A DNA stretch of 64,000 bases from Catenuloplanes niger (GCF_031458255.1 NZ_JAVDYC010000001.1:4473001-4537000); one strand, 5' to 3'. Positions 36,422 to 45,791 are shown, numbered from the stretch's first letter. The notes: a model not told the origin generated them from the letters alone. Numbers and translations: made by a program.

Positions 36422-38023
36422 GTGCCCCGAGGCGACGGGCTGTTGAGCCACGAACTCGACCCCCAAAGGCCCGGCCCGCAAGATGCTTGCGGCGTGTTCG
36501 GAGTGTGGGCTCCGGGCGAAGAGGTGGCAAAGCTCACCTATTTCGGGATCTACGCACTTCAGCACCGAGGCCAGGAGGCCGCCGGCATCGCCGTGAGTGA
36601 CGGCTCCGGTGTCGTGGTCTACAAGGACGTCGGCCTGGTCTCCCAGGTCTTCGACGAGCCCACGCTGGCGAGTCTGCGCGGCCACCTCGCGGTCGGCCAC
36701 GCGCGCTACTCGACCACCGGCGGCAACAACTGGGAGAACGCGCAGCCCACGATCAAGGCGACCACGTCGGGCACCACGATCGCGCTGGCGCACAACGGCA
36801 ACCTGGTCAACACGGCCGAGTTGGCCCGCGAGGTCGCCGAGCGCGGCCTCGACGGCGGCTCGGACGGCTCGACCACGGACACGTCGCTGGTCACCACGCT
36901 GCTCGCGTCGTACCCCGATCTGTCGGTGGAGCAGGCCGCGCTGCAGGTGCTGCCGCGGGTGCGCGGCGCGTTCAGCTTCGTCTTCATGGACGAGAACACG
37001 CTGTACGCGGCTCGCGACGCCGCCGGGGTGCGCCCGCTCGTGCTCGGCCGCCTGGAGCGCGGCTGGGTGGTCGCGAGCGAGACCGCGGCGCTGGACATCT
37101 GCGGTGCCAGCGTGGTCCGCGAGGTCGAGCCCGGCGAGCTGATCGCGATCGACGAGGACGGCCTGCGCTCGGTGCGCTTCGCCACGCCGGACCCGAAGGG
37201 CTGCCTCTTCGAGTACGTGTACCTCGCCCGCCCGGACACCACGATCAACGGGCGGAACATCTACTCGGCCCGCGTCCAGATCGGCCGTGAGCTGGCCAAG
37301 GAGGCCCCGGTCGAGGCCGACCTGGTCATTCCGGTGCCGGAGTCCGGCACCCCGGCCGCGATCGGCTACGCAGAGGCCTCCGGCATCACCTACGGTCAGG
37401 GCCTGCTCAAGAACGCCTACGTCGGCCGGACCTTCATCCAGCCCTCGCAGACCATCCGGCAGCTGGGCATCCGGCTCAAGCTGAACCCGCTCCGGGAGAA
37501 CGTGCGCGGCAAGCGGATCGTCGTGGTCGACGACTCGATCGTCCGCGGCAACACCCAGCGGGCCATCGTGCGCATGCTGCGCGAGTCCGGCGCGCTCGAG
37601 GTCCACGTGCGGATCTCGTCGCCGCCGGTGCGCTGGCCCTGCTTCTACGGCATCGACTTCGCCACCCGCGCGGAGCTGATCGCCAACGGACTGGACACGG
37701 AGGGCATCCGGCGCGCGATCGGCGCGGATTCCCTGGGCTACATCTCGCTGGCGGGCCTGATCTCCGCCACCGAGCAGCCGAAGACCCGGCTCTGCCGGGC
37801 CTGCTTCGACGGGGAGTACCCGATTGCGCTGCCGGCCGATGACATGATCGGCAAGCACGTGCTGGAGGGCGTCGGCCGCCGGGTGTCCGTCGGCATGCCG
37901 TCCGTGCCCGCACAGGTCGCGGAGGGTGGGGCCCCCGGCCCGAGCCCCGACCACGAGCTGGAGAACGACGAGGCGGACCTGGTCGCCTCGCCCGGTGGCG
38001 GGGACAAGCCGCATCATTCTTAG
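36422..38023 (+). CDS. purF: Amidophosphoribosyltransferase
   Basis: The 533-residue enzyme catalyses the first committed purine step, PRPP plus glutamine to phosphoribosylamine. The N-terminal nucleophile motif is DACGVFGVWAPGEEV; Cys16 would become residue 1 after propeptide removal. Further signs are YFGIYALQHRGQEAAG, HNGNLVN and the PRPP loop VVVDDSIVRGNT near residue 363, and the four Cys positions typical of Fe-S PurF (CLFEY, WPCFYG, CRACF). The GTG at 36422 has GGAG six bases upstream; ATG 36410 has no RBS. The C-terminal Pro/Glu-rich tail is short. purM follows. Confidence 0.96.
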   Translation: MPRGDGLLSHELDPQRPGPQDACGVFGVWAPGEEVAKLTYFGIYALQHRGQEAAGIAVSDGSGVVVYKDVGLVSQVFDEPTLASLRGHLAVGHARYSTTGGNNWENAQPTIKATTSGTTIALAHNGNLVNTAELAREVAERGLDGGSDGSTTDTSLVTTLLASYPDLSVEQAALQVLPRVRGAFSFVFMDENTLYAARDAAGVRPLVLGRLERGWVVASETAALDICGASVVREVEPGELIAIDEDGLRSVRFATPDPKGCLFEYVYLARPDTTINGRNIYSARVQIGRELAKEAPVEADLVIPVPESGTPAAIGYAEASGITYGQGLLKNAYVGRTFIQPSQTIRQLGIRLKLNPLRENVRGKRIVVVDDSIVRGNTQRAIVRMLRESGALEVHVRISSPPVRWPCFYGIDFATRAELIANGLDTEGIRRAIGADSLGYISLAGLISATEQPKTRLCRACFDGEYPIALPADDMIGKHVLEGVGRRVSVGMPSVPAQVAEGGAPGPSPDHELENDEADLVASPGGGDKPHHS

Positions 38024-38130
38024 GCCCGTGTACGCCGCGATCCACGAGAACCGTGGCGTCGCGGCCGTACGGCCAGACAAGCGCGCAGAGCGGCACGCCC
38101 GGGCTGACGCGAGAGCACAAGGGGAGAAAC

Positions 38131-39270
38131 GTGACGCACGTGACCGAGCGAGCCAACGACGCGGCGGACGGTGACCGGCAGCCGTGGCAGGCCGGGGCCG
38201 GCCGGAACAGGGGAAAGCGCACGGTCACGTACGCGGACGCCGGCGTCTCCATCCACGCCGGTGAACGCGCCGTCGAGCTGCTGAAGAACAAGGTGCGCCG
38301 CGCGTCCCGTCCCGAGGTCATGGGCGACCTGGGCGGCTTCGCGGGCCTGTTCCGGCTGGACGCCAAGAAGTACAAGAACCCGATCCTCGCCTCGTCCACC
38401 GACGGCGTGGGCACCAAGCTGGTCATCGCCCAGCAGCTGAACATCCACGACACGGTCGGCATCGACCTGGTCGCCATGGTCGTCGACGACCTGGTGGCCT
38501 GCGGCGCCGAGCCGCTGTTCCTGCTCGACTACATCGCCTGCGGCGAGGTCGAGCCGGAGAAGGTCGCGGAGATCGGCGCCGGCATCGCGGACGGCTGCCG
38601 TTACGCGGGCTGTGCGCTGCTCGGCGGCGAGACGGCCGAGCACCCCGGCGTGCTCCGCCCCGACGAGTACGACCTGTCCGCCACCGGCGTCGGCGTGGTC
38701 GACGAGGAGGACATCCTCGGCCGCGACCGCGTCGAGGTCGGCGACGTCGTGATCGCGATGCGCTCCTCCGGCCTGCACTCCAACGGCTACTCGCTGGTCC
38801 GTCACGTGCTGCTCGGCGCCGGCCGGATGCGCCTGGAGACGGTCGTCGAGGAGTTCGGCCGCCAGCGCACGCTCGGCGAGGAGCTGCTCACCCCCACCAA
38901 GATCTACGCCAAGGACTGCCTGGGCATGATCGCCGAGTGCGAGGTGCGCGCGCTCGCGCACGTCACCGGCGGTGGCATCCCCGGCAACCTGGTTCGCGTG
39001 CTGCCGGACCACGTGGACGCGGTGGTCAACCGCTCCACCTGGAAGCCGCAGTCCATCTTCGAGCTGGTCCAGGCCAAGGGCCGGATCGAGGACCCGGAGA
39101 TGGAGTCGACGTTCAACATGGGCGTCGGCATGTTCGCCATCGTCTCCGCCGCCGACGCCGACCGCGCCCTGGCCTTCCTGGCCGGCCGTGGCGTCGACGC
39201 CTGGCACGCCGGCGAGATCATCGAGGGCACCGGTACGGTCCAGATGATCGGCCAGCACACCCGCGGCTGA
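38131..39270 (+). CDS. purM: Phosphoribosylformylglycinamidine cyclo-ligase
   Basis: The 379-residue enzyme makes AIR from FGAM and ATP. It has TYADAGVSIHAGERAVELLK, the ILASSTDGVGTKLVIA motif, VDDLVACGAEPLFLLDYIA, GGETAEHPG and the C-terminal GGGIPGNLVRVLP. A 45-residue N-terminal extension precedes the core and is low complexity. The GTG at 38131 has AAGGGGAG at 38119-38126; the frame is open to 38053 without an RBS. The usual actinobacterial purF-purM order is preserved. A long hairpin follows the stop. Confidence 0.96.
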   Translation: MTHVTERANDAADGDRQPWQAGAGRNRGKRTVTYADAGVSIHAGERAVELLKNKVRRASRPEVMGDLGGFAGLFRLDAKKYKNPILASSTDGVGTKLVIAQQLNIHDTVGIDLVAMVVDDLVACGAEPLFLLDYIACGEVEPEKVAEIGAGIADGCRYAGCALLGGETAEHPGVLRPDEYDLSATGVGVVDEEDILGRDRVEVGDVVIAMRSSGLHSNGYSLVRHVLLGAGRMRLETVVEEFGRQRTLGEELLTPTKIYAKDCLGMIAECEVRALAHVTGGGIPGNLVRVLPDHVDAVVNRSTWKPQSIFELVQAKGRIEDPEMESTFNMGVGMFAIVSAADADRALAFLAGRGVDAWHAGEIIEGTGTVQMIGQHTRG

Positions 39271-39290
39271 TCGGTTCCGACGGCTTCGTC

Positions 39291-39341
39291 CCAGGCCGGA
39301 AGCAGAAGATCAAAATCTTGATCTTCCCGCTTCCGGCCTGG
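39291..39341 (+). terminator. Long two-part hairpin after purM
   Basis: Outer arms of 13 bp (39291-39303 and 39329-39341) and inner arms AAGATCAA/TTGATCTT (39306-39313, 39318-39325) stack around a 4-base loop. It is 20 bp after the purM stop. No T-tract follows. Confidence 0.75.
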
Positions 39342-39354
39342 TGTCGTTGGGCGA

Positions 39355-39394
39355 GCTCCCGCGGGCACCGGTCGGCCGCGGGCGGCCTCCCTGC
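39355..39394. repeat. 40-bp dispersed repeat, copy B
   Basis: Identical over 40 bp to 5441-5480, same orientation. It lies 14 bp after the purM hairpin and before the RiPP operon. The rest of the 327-bp gap (39271-39597) must hold the operon promoter; I see no certain -10/-35 pair. Confidence 0.75.
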
Positions 39395-39597
39395 ACGATG
39401 GGTGATTGGTCACCAAAGATCCGCTGGCGCAACCGCACCGGACGACGGCGCGTCATATCCGGGAAAGGGCTGGCACGGCGTGCTTCGGCGGTCCCCCGGG
39501 TACATGATGGGTCTTCACCCGGCTGGACGTCGCCGCCTAGCCTGAAAAGGCAGAACCCGCAGTTCACCTGAGCGCGCGGGCCGGCGGAGGAGGTGCG

Positions 39598-40719
39598 GTG
39601 GCCGATTCGGGGATGCGCGGGATCGCCACCGTCCCGGCATATGTGGTGATGCAGCCGACGACCCTCTGCAACCTCGACTGCACCTACTGCTACCTGCCGT
39701 TCCGCGCGGTCGACAAGCGCATGCCGGTCGCGGTCGCGGAGGCGGTGGCCGAGCCGGTCAACCGCTGGGCCCGCGACACCCGGTTCTCCGTCGTGTGGCA
39801 CGGCGGTGAGCCGCTCGCGGCCGGGCGGGACGCGCTGGCCGCGCTGATGGCGCCGTTCGGTCCCGAGGTCGAGCACCATGTGCAGACGAACGCGACGTTG
39901 ATCGACGACGCCTGGTGCGAGTTCTTCACGGCGCACGACATGCGGGTCAGCGTGAGCGTGGACGGCCCGCGCGAGCGTAACGGCGAGCGGGTCACCCGGG
40001 GCGGCCGTCCCGCGTACGACCGGATCGCCCGTGGTGTCGAGACGCTGCGCCGGCACGGCATCGGTTTCTCCGCGCTGTGCGTGGTCGGCGAGCCGCACGC
40101 CGGGCTCGCCACCGAGCTGTACGACTACTTCCTCACGCTCGGCTGCGACGTGCTCGGCATCAACATCGAGGAGCAGGAGGGCGTGAACGAGCGGGGCAAC
40201 GCCTTCTCCGCCGAGGCCGTCACCGCGTTCTGGGCGGAGCTGGTCGCGGCCTGGCGCCGGGACCCGCGCATCCACCTGCGGGAGGTCGAGCTGTCGTTGC
40301 GGTACGCGGCCGCGGTGCTGGACGGCACCACCGGTGCGCTGCTGCCGCGCCGGCTGGACCCGATCCCTACCATCGCGCACGACGGCTCGGTCGTGCTGCT
40401 CTCGCCGGAGCTGGCGGGTTTCTCCGATCCGCGGTACGGCGACTTCGCCAGCGGCAACGTGCTCGAGCGCGGGCTCGACCACATCCTGGCGGACGCGACG
40501 TCGACGCCCTGGATCGGCGAGTTTCTCGCGGGCGTGGAGGCGTGCCGGAACCGTTGCCCGTACTTCGAGTTCTGCGGTGGCGCGCACGCGGCCAACCGAT
40601 ACTTCGAGCACGGGCGTTTCGACGGTACGGAGACGAACCACTGCCGCAACAGCAAGATCCGCTTACTGGAGGGAGTGCTGCACCATGCCCGAGATCACCA
40701 ACGCTCGGCAGCCGGATGA
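39598..40719 (+). CDS. amcB: Radical SAM/SPASM peptide maturase, AmcB-like cyclophane-forming enzyme
   Basis: The 373-residue enzyme has the radical SAM Cx3Cx2C cluster motif TTLCNLDCTYCY at about residues 21-32, VVWHGGEPL near 60, HVQTNATL near 95 and a C-terminal SPASM domain with Cys in ACRNRCPYFEFCGG and NHC (auxiliary Fe-S clusters). These are features of RiPP maturases that join residues by C-C bonds using S-adenosylmethionine. The GTG has GGAGGAGG upstream. Its 3-prime end overlaps the precursor gene by 35 bases, tying enzyme to substrate. The Amc name rests on my recollection of the AmcA/AmcB families and the precursor tail; family membership is likely, chemistry is inference. Confidence 0.87.
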   Translation: MADSGMRGIATVPAYVVMQPTTLCNLDCTYCYLPFRAVDKRMPVAVAEAVAEPVNRWARDTRFSVVWHGGEPLAAGRDALAALMAPFGPEVEHHVQTNATLIDDAWCEFFTAHDMRVSVSVDGPRERNGERVTRGGRPAYDRIARGVETLRRHGIGFSALCVVGEPHAGLATELYDYFLTLGCDVLGINIEEQEGVNERGNAFSAEAVTAFWAELVAAWRRDPRIHLREVELSLRYAAAVLDGTTGALLPRRLDPIPTIAHDGSVVLLSPELAGFSDPRYGDFASGNVLERGLDHILADATSTPWIGEFLAGVEACRNRCPYFEFCGGAHAANRYFEHGRFDGTETNHCRNSKIRLLEGVLHHARDHQRSAAG

Positions 40720-40924
40720 CGCCGCCGAGTCGGGGAACGACTCGGTGGCCGAGCGGGTGCGGAACGCAGGTGCCGGACTGACCGCATTGCTCGAAGAGGC
40801 CGCGGAGGCGCGCTCACGCCGCGCGGAGACAGCCGGCGGCGACGGGTCCAGCGCGGTCTGCGCCTGGAACCACTTCGAGAACATCCCGACCTTCTACAAC
40901 TGGAACAATCGCCCTCCCCGTTGA
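40685..40924 (+). CDS. amcA: Cyclophane RiPP precursor peptide, AmcA-like
   Basis: The 79-residue peptide has an acidic and Ala-rich leader (1-57, with an amphipathic LTALLEEAAEARSRRAE helix likely bound by the maturase) and a C-terminal core from about CAWNHFENIPTFYNWNNRPP. The core holds four aromatic-X-X triplets, WNH, FEN, FYN and WNN, the pattern that three-residue cyclophane-forming enzymes crosslink between an aromatic ring and the beta carbon of the third residue. It has no transmembrane helix and no double-Gly cleavage site. It overlaps the amcB end and is followed by a perfect hairpin. No protease or transporter gene is adjacent, so how the core is released is unknown. Confidence 0.86.
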   Translation: MPEITNARQPDDAAESGNDSVAERVRNAGAGLTALLEEAAEARSRRAETAGGDGSSAVCAWNHFENIPTFYNWNNRPPR

Positions 40925-40935
40925 CCGAGCACGCG

Positions 40936-40980
40936 AGACCGGCGGATCGTCGCAGTGACACTGCGACGATCCGCCGGTCT
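40936..40980. terminator. Perfect 22-bp hairpin closing the RiPP operon
   Basis: The arms 40936-40957 and 40959-40980 are complementary at every base around one central A. It starts 12 bp after the precursor stop codon. No long T-tract follows. Confidence 0.85.
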
Positions 40981-41124
40981 TCGGCGTATGCACACCTTGA
41001 TAATGACGTCGAATGCTGCTGGCCATGCGCAGGCAGCACCGCGGCGAGGGGGTGTGGTCACATCCTCAGGCGATGCGGACATGCGTGAGCACGCGGGGGG
41101 CCGCGTGCTCAGATTGCCCAGCAG

Positions 41125-41349
41125 TCAGGAGCGACGCCGCGGCGACGACCACGAATCCGTGTCGTCGTCTACGGTGTCGTCCTCGTCGTCATCGTCGAGG
41201 CGTTCATTGTGCTCGTCGTCGAAGTCGTGTTCCGACCTCGAACCGCCGGTAAGCTCCCGCTGCAAGGCGGCGAGGTCGGTGTTCGGGGAGTGATACTTCA
41301 ACTCCCGCGCCACCTTCGTCTGCTTGGCCTTGGCTCGGCCGCGCCCCAT
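41125..41349 (-). CDS. DUF3073 domain protein
   Basis: The 74-residue protein starts MGRGRAKAKQTKVARELKY, the invariant DUF3073 N-terminus, followed by SPNTDLAALQRELTGG and a strongly acidic tail (DDDDEDD, DDDTD). A basic head with an acidic tail suggests nucleic-acid or ribosome contact, but no function is known. The start is set at the family start (AGGGGG upstream) rather than at 41412. It lies next to valine dehydrogenase as in Streptomyces, forming part of the conserved bldC neighbourhood. Confidence 0.93.
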   Translation of the reverse strand: MGRGRAKAKQTKVARELKYHSPNTDLAALQRELTGGSRSEHDFDDEHNERLDDDDEDDTVDDDTDSWSSPRRRS

Positions 41350-41488
41350 GGCTCGACCCCCTCGCACAGAATTCGGGGCAGCCCGAAGGCGGGCCCCGAT
41401 GACGTCAGGCATCTCTCGTGGCTCTTACGGTACATGGGCGAGGCGACGTTCGGCACCTCGGGTAGCGCACGTTGCCCCTCGCGCGTCG

Positions 41489-42583
41489 CTAAAAGGCCCG
41501 GCGCGGCAGCAGAATCCCCCGAAGCCGCCCGACTTCGGCCATTCTGCGCTCGGCCAGCCGGTCCGCGGCTACCGCCGGCGGCACGCCGTCCGACTCCGCG
41601 AGCTGGAGGATCTTCTTCGTGGTGTCGTAGATCTTGCTCGCCCGGAGCTTCGCGCGCTCGAAGTTGAAGCCCTCGATCTCGTCGGCGACCTGGATCACGC
41701 CGCCTGCGTTCACCAGGTAGTCGGGCGCGTACAGGATGCCGCGCTCCGCCAGCAGCTTCTCCACGCCCGGGTGGGCCAGCTGGTTGTTCGCGGCGCCGAC
41801 CACCACCTTCGCGCGCAGCCGCGGCACCGAGTCGTCGTTCAGCGCGCCGCCCAGCGCACACGGCGCGTAGACGTCGATGTCGGAGGTGATCAGCGCCTCC
41901 GTGTCGTCGACCAGGTCGATCTGCGGGTACGTGGACCGCGCCCAGGCCAGGGAGGCCTCGCTGACGTCCGTGGCGACCACCGACGCGCCGTCCTCGATCA
42001 GGTGCCCCACCAGGTACTTGCCGACCTTGCCCAGCCCGGCCACGCCGATCCGCCGCCCGGACAGCGACGGGCTGCCCCAGAGGTGCTCGGCCGCGGCCCG
42101 CATGCCCTGGAAGACGCCCCACGCGGTGAGGATCGACGAGTCACCGGCACCGCCGTGCTCGACGCTGCGTCCGGTCACGTACCGCGTCTCGCGCGCGATC
42201 ACGTCCATGTCCGGCACGTAGGTGCCGACGTCGCACGCCGTGTAGTAGCGGCCGCCCAGCGACTCGATGAACCGGCCGTACGCGCGCAGCAACGCCTCGC
42301 TCTTCAGCTGCTCCGGGTCGCCCCAGATGACGGCCTTGCCACCGCCGAGGTCCAGGCCCGCGAGCGCGTTCTTGTAGGCCATCGCCCGTGAGAGGTTGAG
42401 CACATCCTCGACCGCGGACTCCTCGTCCGGATAGGGGAAGAAGCGGGTGCCGCCGAGCGCGGGACCCAGTGCGGTCGAGTAGATGCCGATGACGGCCTTG
42501 AGCCCGGACTGCCTGTCCTGGCAGAAGACGACCTGCTCGTGACCGGTCAGCCCCTGGTCGTCGTCATTGGCGAAGAAGGACAT
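41489..42583 (-). CDS. vdh: Valine/leucine dehydrogenase
   Basis: The 364-residue NAD-dependent branched-chain amino-acid dehydrogenase has the catalytic Lys in [12 protein letters not shown] (and Lys in [10 protein letters not shown]), the Rossmann turn [16 protein letters not shown] near 180 and [18 protein letters not shown] and [12 protein letters not shown] in the C-terminal part. The length equals Streptomyces valine dehydrogenase as I recall it. It deaminates valine, leucine or isoleucine to feed branched-chain fatty-acid precursors. The ATG at 42583 has AGAGGAG upstream. It diverges from the conserved hypothetical at 42747; the arrangement mirrors the Streptomyces region before bldC. 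Confidence 0.9.
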   Translation of the reverse strand: MSFFANDDDQGLTGHEQVVFCQDRQSGLKAVIGIYSTALGPALGGTRFFPYPDEESAVEDVLNLSRAMAYKNALAGLDLGGGKAVIWGDPEQLKSEALLRAYGRFIESLGGRYYTACDVGTYVPDMDVIARETRYVTGRSVEHGGAGDSSILTAWGVFQGMRAAAEHLWGSPSLSGRRIGVAGLGKVGKYLVGHLIEDGASVVATDVSEASLAWARSTYPQIDLVDDTEALITSDIDVYAPCALGGALNDDSVPRLRAKVVVGAANNQLAHPGVEKLLAERGILYAPDYLVNAGGVIQVADEIEGFNFERAKLRASKIYDTTKKILQLAESDGVPPAVAADRLAERRMAEVGRLRGILLPRRAF

Positions 42584-42746
42584 GTCTGCTCCTCTGGCGT
42601 TGTGCGGACCCTTGTGGGGCGTGTGTGCGGGCGGATTGTCGTCGCCCACACAGAACCCTAGGACTTCGGCGTTGGACTGGGCGATAAGTACCGTGATCGG
42701 AGATGCTGTGGGCGAGCCCTTCACCGCGGCGTGGAAGGATCGGGCC

Positions 42747-43589
42747 GTGTCGTCACTGTTCGCGTCGTACCTGCGGGTCTACGAGCCCTTGACCGCCTTC
42801 GACCGGGAACGCCAGCTGTTCTGGCGGCGGTACGCGCGGGAGGGCCGGGCGATCGCGACCGGCGACGGCCCCGGGCGGCAGCGCACCGCGGTGCTCTCCG
42901 CGCTCGGTGCCGGCTGGACCCGGCTGCCCGACCTGCCGGACGAGGCGTACGTGCTGGAGGACGACGACACCATCCTGGTCTGCCCGTGGAACCTCAAGCT
43001 GCGGGTCGCCGAGGCCGCGCTCTCCGCCCGGGACGGCGTGCCGTCCGTGCTCGCCGACGCGTTCGTGCCGCCGATCCTGGCCGGTCAGGCGAAGGCCGTG
43101 GTGGACGACGCGCGCACCGGCGCCCGGGTGCTGGAGGAGGGCGTGCCGCGCGTGCACGAGCAGGCCTCCACCTGGGGCGTACCGCTGCGCTGGTTCGTGT
43201 TCGTGGACCAGTCCGAGCGGGAGCTGGTGACCGGGCCGGGCAACCGCCGGAGCCTGCGCTTCCGCACCGAGATCTCGAAGGCCCGCCGCCGTGCCCACCG
43301 GGGCGTCTCGGTGCTGCGCAAGAGTGTCGGGGACGCGCCGATCACCGAGGCGGTCGAGGAGGGCGCGCGCTGGCTGGAGGAGTTCCACCCGCGTTCGGTG
43401 GTGGAGCTCGACTACGCCGGCCTGGTGGATCTGCTGCCGGACGACGAGCTGGAGGCCGACGACTCGCCGGCGCTCGTCGCGAAGGGCCTCGCCGGGCTCG
43501 CGAACGGCGACGCGGAGGGTGCGACCGAGGCGTACGAGAAGCTCGTCGCCCGGTGGCGCGCGGTCCAGTTGCTGGAGCGATGTAACTGA
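42747..43589 (+). CDS. Conserved hypothetical protein of the bldC neighbourhood
   Basis: The 280-residue soluble protein has a repeated-looking all-alpha architecture with the conserved lines [42 protein letters not shown] and SRRWF-like segments ([17 protein letters not shown]). No enzymatic motif is identified. The C-terminal [19 protein letters not shown] is helical. The GTG at 42747 has GGAAGGA upstream; the frame is open left into the vdh gene but lacks a start with RBS there. The homologue sits between vdh and bldC in Streptomyces, so it is an ordinary part of the region. Confidence 0.85.
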   Translation: MSSLFASYLRVYEPLTAFDRERQLFWRRYAREGRAIATGDGPGRQRTAVLSALGAGWTRLPDLPDEAYVLEDDDTILVCPWNLKLRVAEAALSARDGVPSVLADAFVPPILAGQAKAVVDDARTGARVLEEGVPRVHEQASTWGVPLRWFVFVDQSERELVTGPGNRRSLRFRTEISKARRRAHRGVSVLRKSVGDAPITEAVEEGARWLEEFHPRSVVELDYAGLVDLLPDDELEADDSPALVAKGLAGLANGDAEGATEAYEKLVARWRAVQLLERCN

Positions 43590-43968
43590 GCGCGATCGAC
43601 CCGACGGCCGCGGGGCGTGACGACTCGTCTACCCGCGGTCGTTGTCACGTAGTGGCAGTCCTCTATCGGTCACCGGCTGCGCGATTTGTCATGCAAATGG
43701 CGCACATTGCGGGTCGAATCGGACCGTGGACGCGCTCCCATGATGGGCTAGGCTCGTACTTGGCTGGATACGAAGCGTGACTAAGCGTCCAAATAAGTAG
43801 GTTTCTGGCGTAGAAAATCGCAATAAATCGGTCATGGCTCATCCGTCCATCCAGGGACGTTAGTCCGTTCGGCCCATGTCGGACATCGGGGACTAGCCGG
43901 ACCATGAAAGACGCGTCGGCCGGCGGGACCCCGGCCGATGTCTTTAGGTACCTGTGGAGGAGTGACCG
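43590..43968. promoter_or_regulatory. bldC upstream region
   Basis: This 379-bp gene-free stretch is more AT-rich than its surroundings, especially 43740-43840. A TAGGCT hexamer (43748-43753) could be a -10 element, but I cannot pair it with a convincing -35. A long 5-prime leader of bldC is possible. No inverted repeat or other motif stands out. Confidence 0.4.
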
Positions 43969-44178
43969 ATGGCATCGCGTACGCACGAACCAGAGCCGCT
44001 ACTCACGCCGGCCGAGGTCGCGTCGATGTTCCGTGTCGACCCGAAGACCGTGACCCGGTGGGCGAAGGCGGGCAAGCTCAGCGCAATACGCACGCTGGGC
44101 GGCCACCGTCGCTACCGTGAGTCTGAGGTTCGCGCCCTGCTGCAGGGGCAGATCCCCACGCAGCGCCAGGGTGACTGA
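43969..44178 (+). CDS. bldC: BldC developmental regulator
   Basis: The 69-residue protein is a stand-alone MerR-type winged HTH. The sequence LLTPAEVASMFRVDPKTVTRW, then GKLSAIRTLGGHRRYRESEV, is nearly the published Streptomyces BldC. In Streptomyces BldC binds head-to-tail to direct repeats and delays sporulation genes. The ATG has GGAGGAG at 43956-43962. It follows the conserved vdh-hypothetical pair and stands alone with its own upstream region. It supports a sporulating actinomycete host. Confidence 0.97.
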   Translation: MASRTHEPEPLLTPAEVASMFRVDPKTVTRWAKAGKLSAIRTLGGHRRYRESEVRALLQGQIPTQRQGD

Positions 44179-44212
44179 CGGACCGCTCTTCATGACCCGC
44201 CGGTAGTGCCAG

Positions 44213-44250
44213 GGCGGAGGGAATCGCGGTCATTCCGTGTGCTCCTCCGC
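44213..44250. terminator. Hairpin after bldC
   Basis: GGCGGAGG (44213-44220) pairs with CCTCCGCC (44243-44250). It is 35 bp past the bldC stop and precedes the methyltransferase gene. Confidence 0.45.
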
Positions 44251-44359
44251 CTTCGCTCTGTCTGTGGGCCGTGTTCGACCTTATATACGCGGCCGGGTGA
44301 CGGACGGCTCAACGCGCGGCGGACGGAAACGGTGTCCGCCATCTGACAGGCTGCCGGAT

Positions 44360-45154
44360 GTGGACAACGAACACATCGTGCCCCGGCCACGCGTCGGTGA
44401 CGTCTTCGGCGAGATGCTCCGGGACGCCTACGCGATCCGTACCGGCGTCGGCCGCCGTCCGTTGGCCGGCGGCCGGGTGCCGCGCCCGGTCATCGAGATC
44501 ATCGAACGCGAGGACGGCCTGATCAACGGCGCGCCCGCGGACCAGTACCTGGCCGAACCGGCCGAGTGGCAGCCGCACGACCACCGCGCGATCGCCCTTG
44601 CCCGGGGCCGGGTGCTGGACATCGGCACCGGCGGCGGCCGGATCGCGCTGGCGCTGCAGGAGTCCGGCGTGGACGTGACCGGGCTGGACGTCTCACCCGG
44701 CGCGATCGCGGTGTGCCGCCGGCGGGGCGTGCGCGACACCGTCCTGGCCACGGTCGACGAGCACGCGCGGGACGGGCGCCGCTACGACACGTTCCTCATG
44801 CTCGGCAACAACCTCGGGCTGCTGGAGGGACACCACCGCGCCGCCGGCTTCCTGGCCGCGCTGGCCGAGATGGCCGCACCCGGCGCCCGGCTGATCGCGC
44901 ACGGCACCGACCCGTACGGCACCACGGACCCGGTGCACGTCGGCTATCACGAGCTCAACCGGTCGCGGGGGCGGCTCGGCGGGCAGCTGCGGTTGCGGCT
45001 GCGCTACCGGGAGATCACCACGGACTGGTTCGACTACCTGGTCTGTTCCGTGGAGGAGCTGCGTGGACTCGTCGAGGGGACACGGTGGCGGCTCACCGAT
45101 GTGGACGATGCCGACCGGCCCTATTACCTCGCCACGCTGACCCTGGACGGCTGA
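44360..45154 (+). CDS. Class I SAM-dependent methyltransferase
   Basis: The 264-residue protein has motif I VLDIGTGGGRIALALQ near residue 88, then VTGLDVSPGAIAVCRRRG (motif II, acidic SAM-ribose contact) and YDTFLMLGNNLGLLEGH (the post-motif position). The C-terminal third is beta-rich with RYREITTDWFDYLVCS. The substrate cannot be deduced. The GTG 44360 fits the conserved length; earlier starts lie in low-coding DNA. It stands alone between bldC and the membrane genes. Confidence 0.85.
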   Translation: MDNEHIVPRPRVGDVFGEMLRDAYAIRTGVGRRPLAGGRVPRPVIEIIEREDGLINGAPADQYLAEPAEWQPHDHRAIALARGRVLDIGTGGGRIALALQESGVDVTGLDVSPGAIAVCRRRGVRDTVLATVDEHARDGRRYDTFLMLGNNLGLLEGHHRAAGFLAALAEMAAPGARLIAHGTDPYGTTDPVHVGYHELNRSRGRLGGQLRLRLRYREITTDWFDYLVCSVEELRGLVEGTRWRLTDVDDADRPYYLATLTLDG

Positions 45155-45227
45155 ACGCCGGTCGGTCACTCGGACGATCCGTGAGAAGAAGGCCACGAAT
45201 CGTCACAGCAACAGTTAGCGTCTATGT

Positions 45228-45791
45228 GTGGGGATGTGGCGTCGGCTGCTGCGGAACGGGCTCGGCAGCGGCGTCATCGTGCTCGTGCTCGGGTTGCTCG
45301 CCGTCGGCCTACCCGCGCTGGACCGGTCACTGGACTCCACACAGGCGCTTCCGGACGGCGTGCCGTACGAGGTGGGCGGCGGCGTCACCGTGATCCCGCC
45401 GCCCGGCGCGCTGCTGGACGTGACGAAGACCCGCCCGTCCGACGACCGCGGCACCGTGCTCTTCCTGGTCGGCCCGATCCGGTACGCGGTGGTGGTGCAG
45501 CCGTTCGAGGGTGGTCTGCCGGACGCGGCCGACAAGCTGCGCCGCAAGATCGCTGCCAACCGGGGCTATCAGGTGGTCGGACGCGAGGCCAGCATCGCCA
45601 CCGCGGACGGGCAGTTGCTCGGCCTGTCCGGCGGCTACAGCGCACCGGGCCGCGGCGGCCGGTACGCGGTCTTCCTGGCCGGCGATCGCTCCATCGAGGT
45701 CACGGTCAGCGGCACCGACCCGCAACTGTCCGCCGCGCGCGCCGCCATCGACGCCTCCACCAGATCCATCACCGTCCGGGGTACGGAGTGA
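45228..45791 (+). CDS. Membrane-anchored hypothetical protein
   Basis: The 187-residue protein has one N-terminal helix (GLGSGVIVLVLGLLAVGLPAL, about 12-32) behind Arg residues, then an extracytoplasmic domain with alternating strands (YEVGGGVTVIPPPGALLDV, RYAVVVQPFEGGLPDAADKLRRK). The length and pattern resemble small lipoprotein-like or PknB-associated domains, but no family is recognised. No RBS is seen before the GTG at 45228. Its stop overlaps the next start by four bases (GTGA), so it is coupled to the PrsW-like protease and may be its partner or substrate. Confidence 0.78.
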   Translation: MGMWRRLLRNGLGSGVIVLVLGLLAVGLPALDRSLDSTQALPDGVPYEVGGGVTVIPPPGALLDVTKTRPSDDRGTVLFLVGPIRYAVVVQPFEGGLPDAADKLRRKIAANRGYQVVGREASIATADGQLLGLSGGYSAPGRGGRYAVFLAGDRSIEVTVSGTDPQLSAARAAIDASTRSITVRGTE

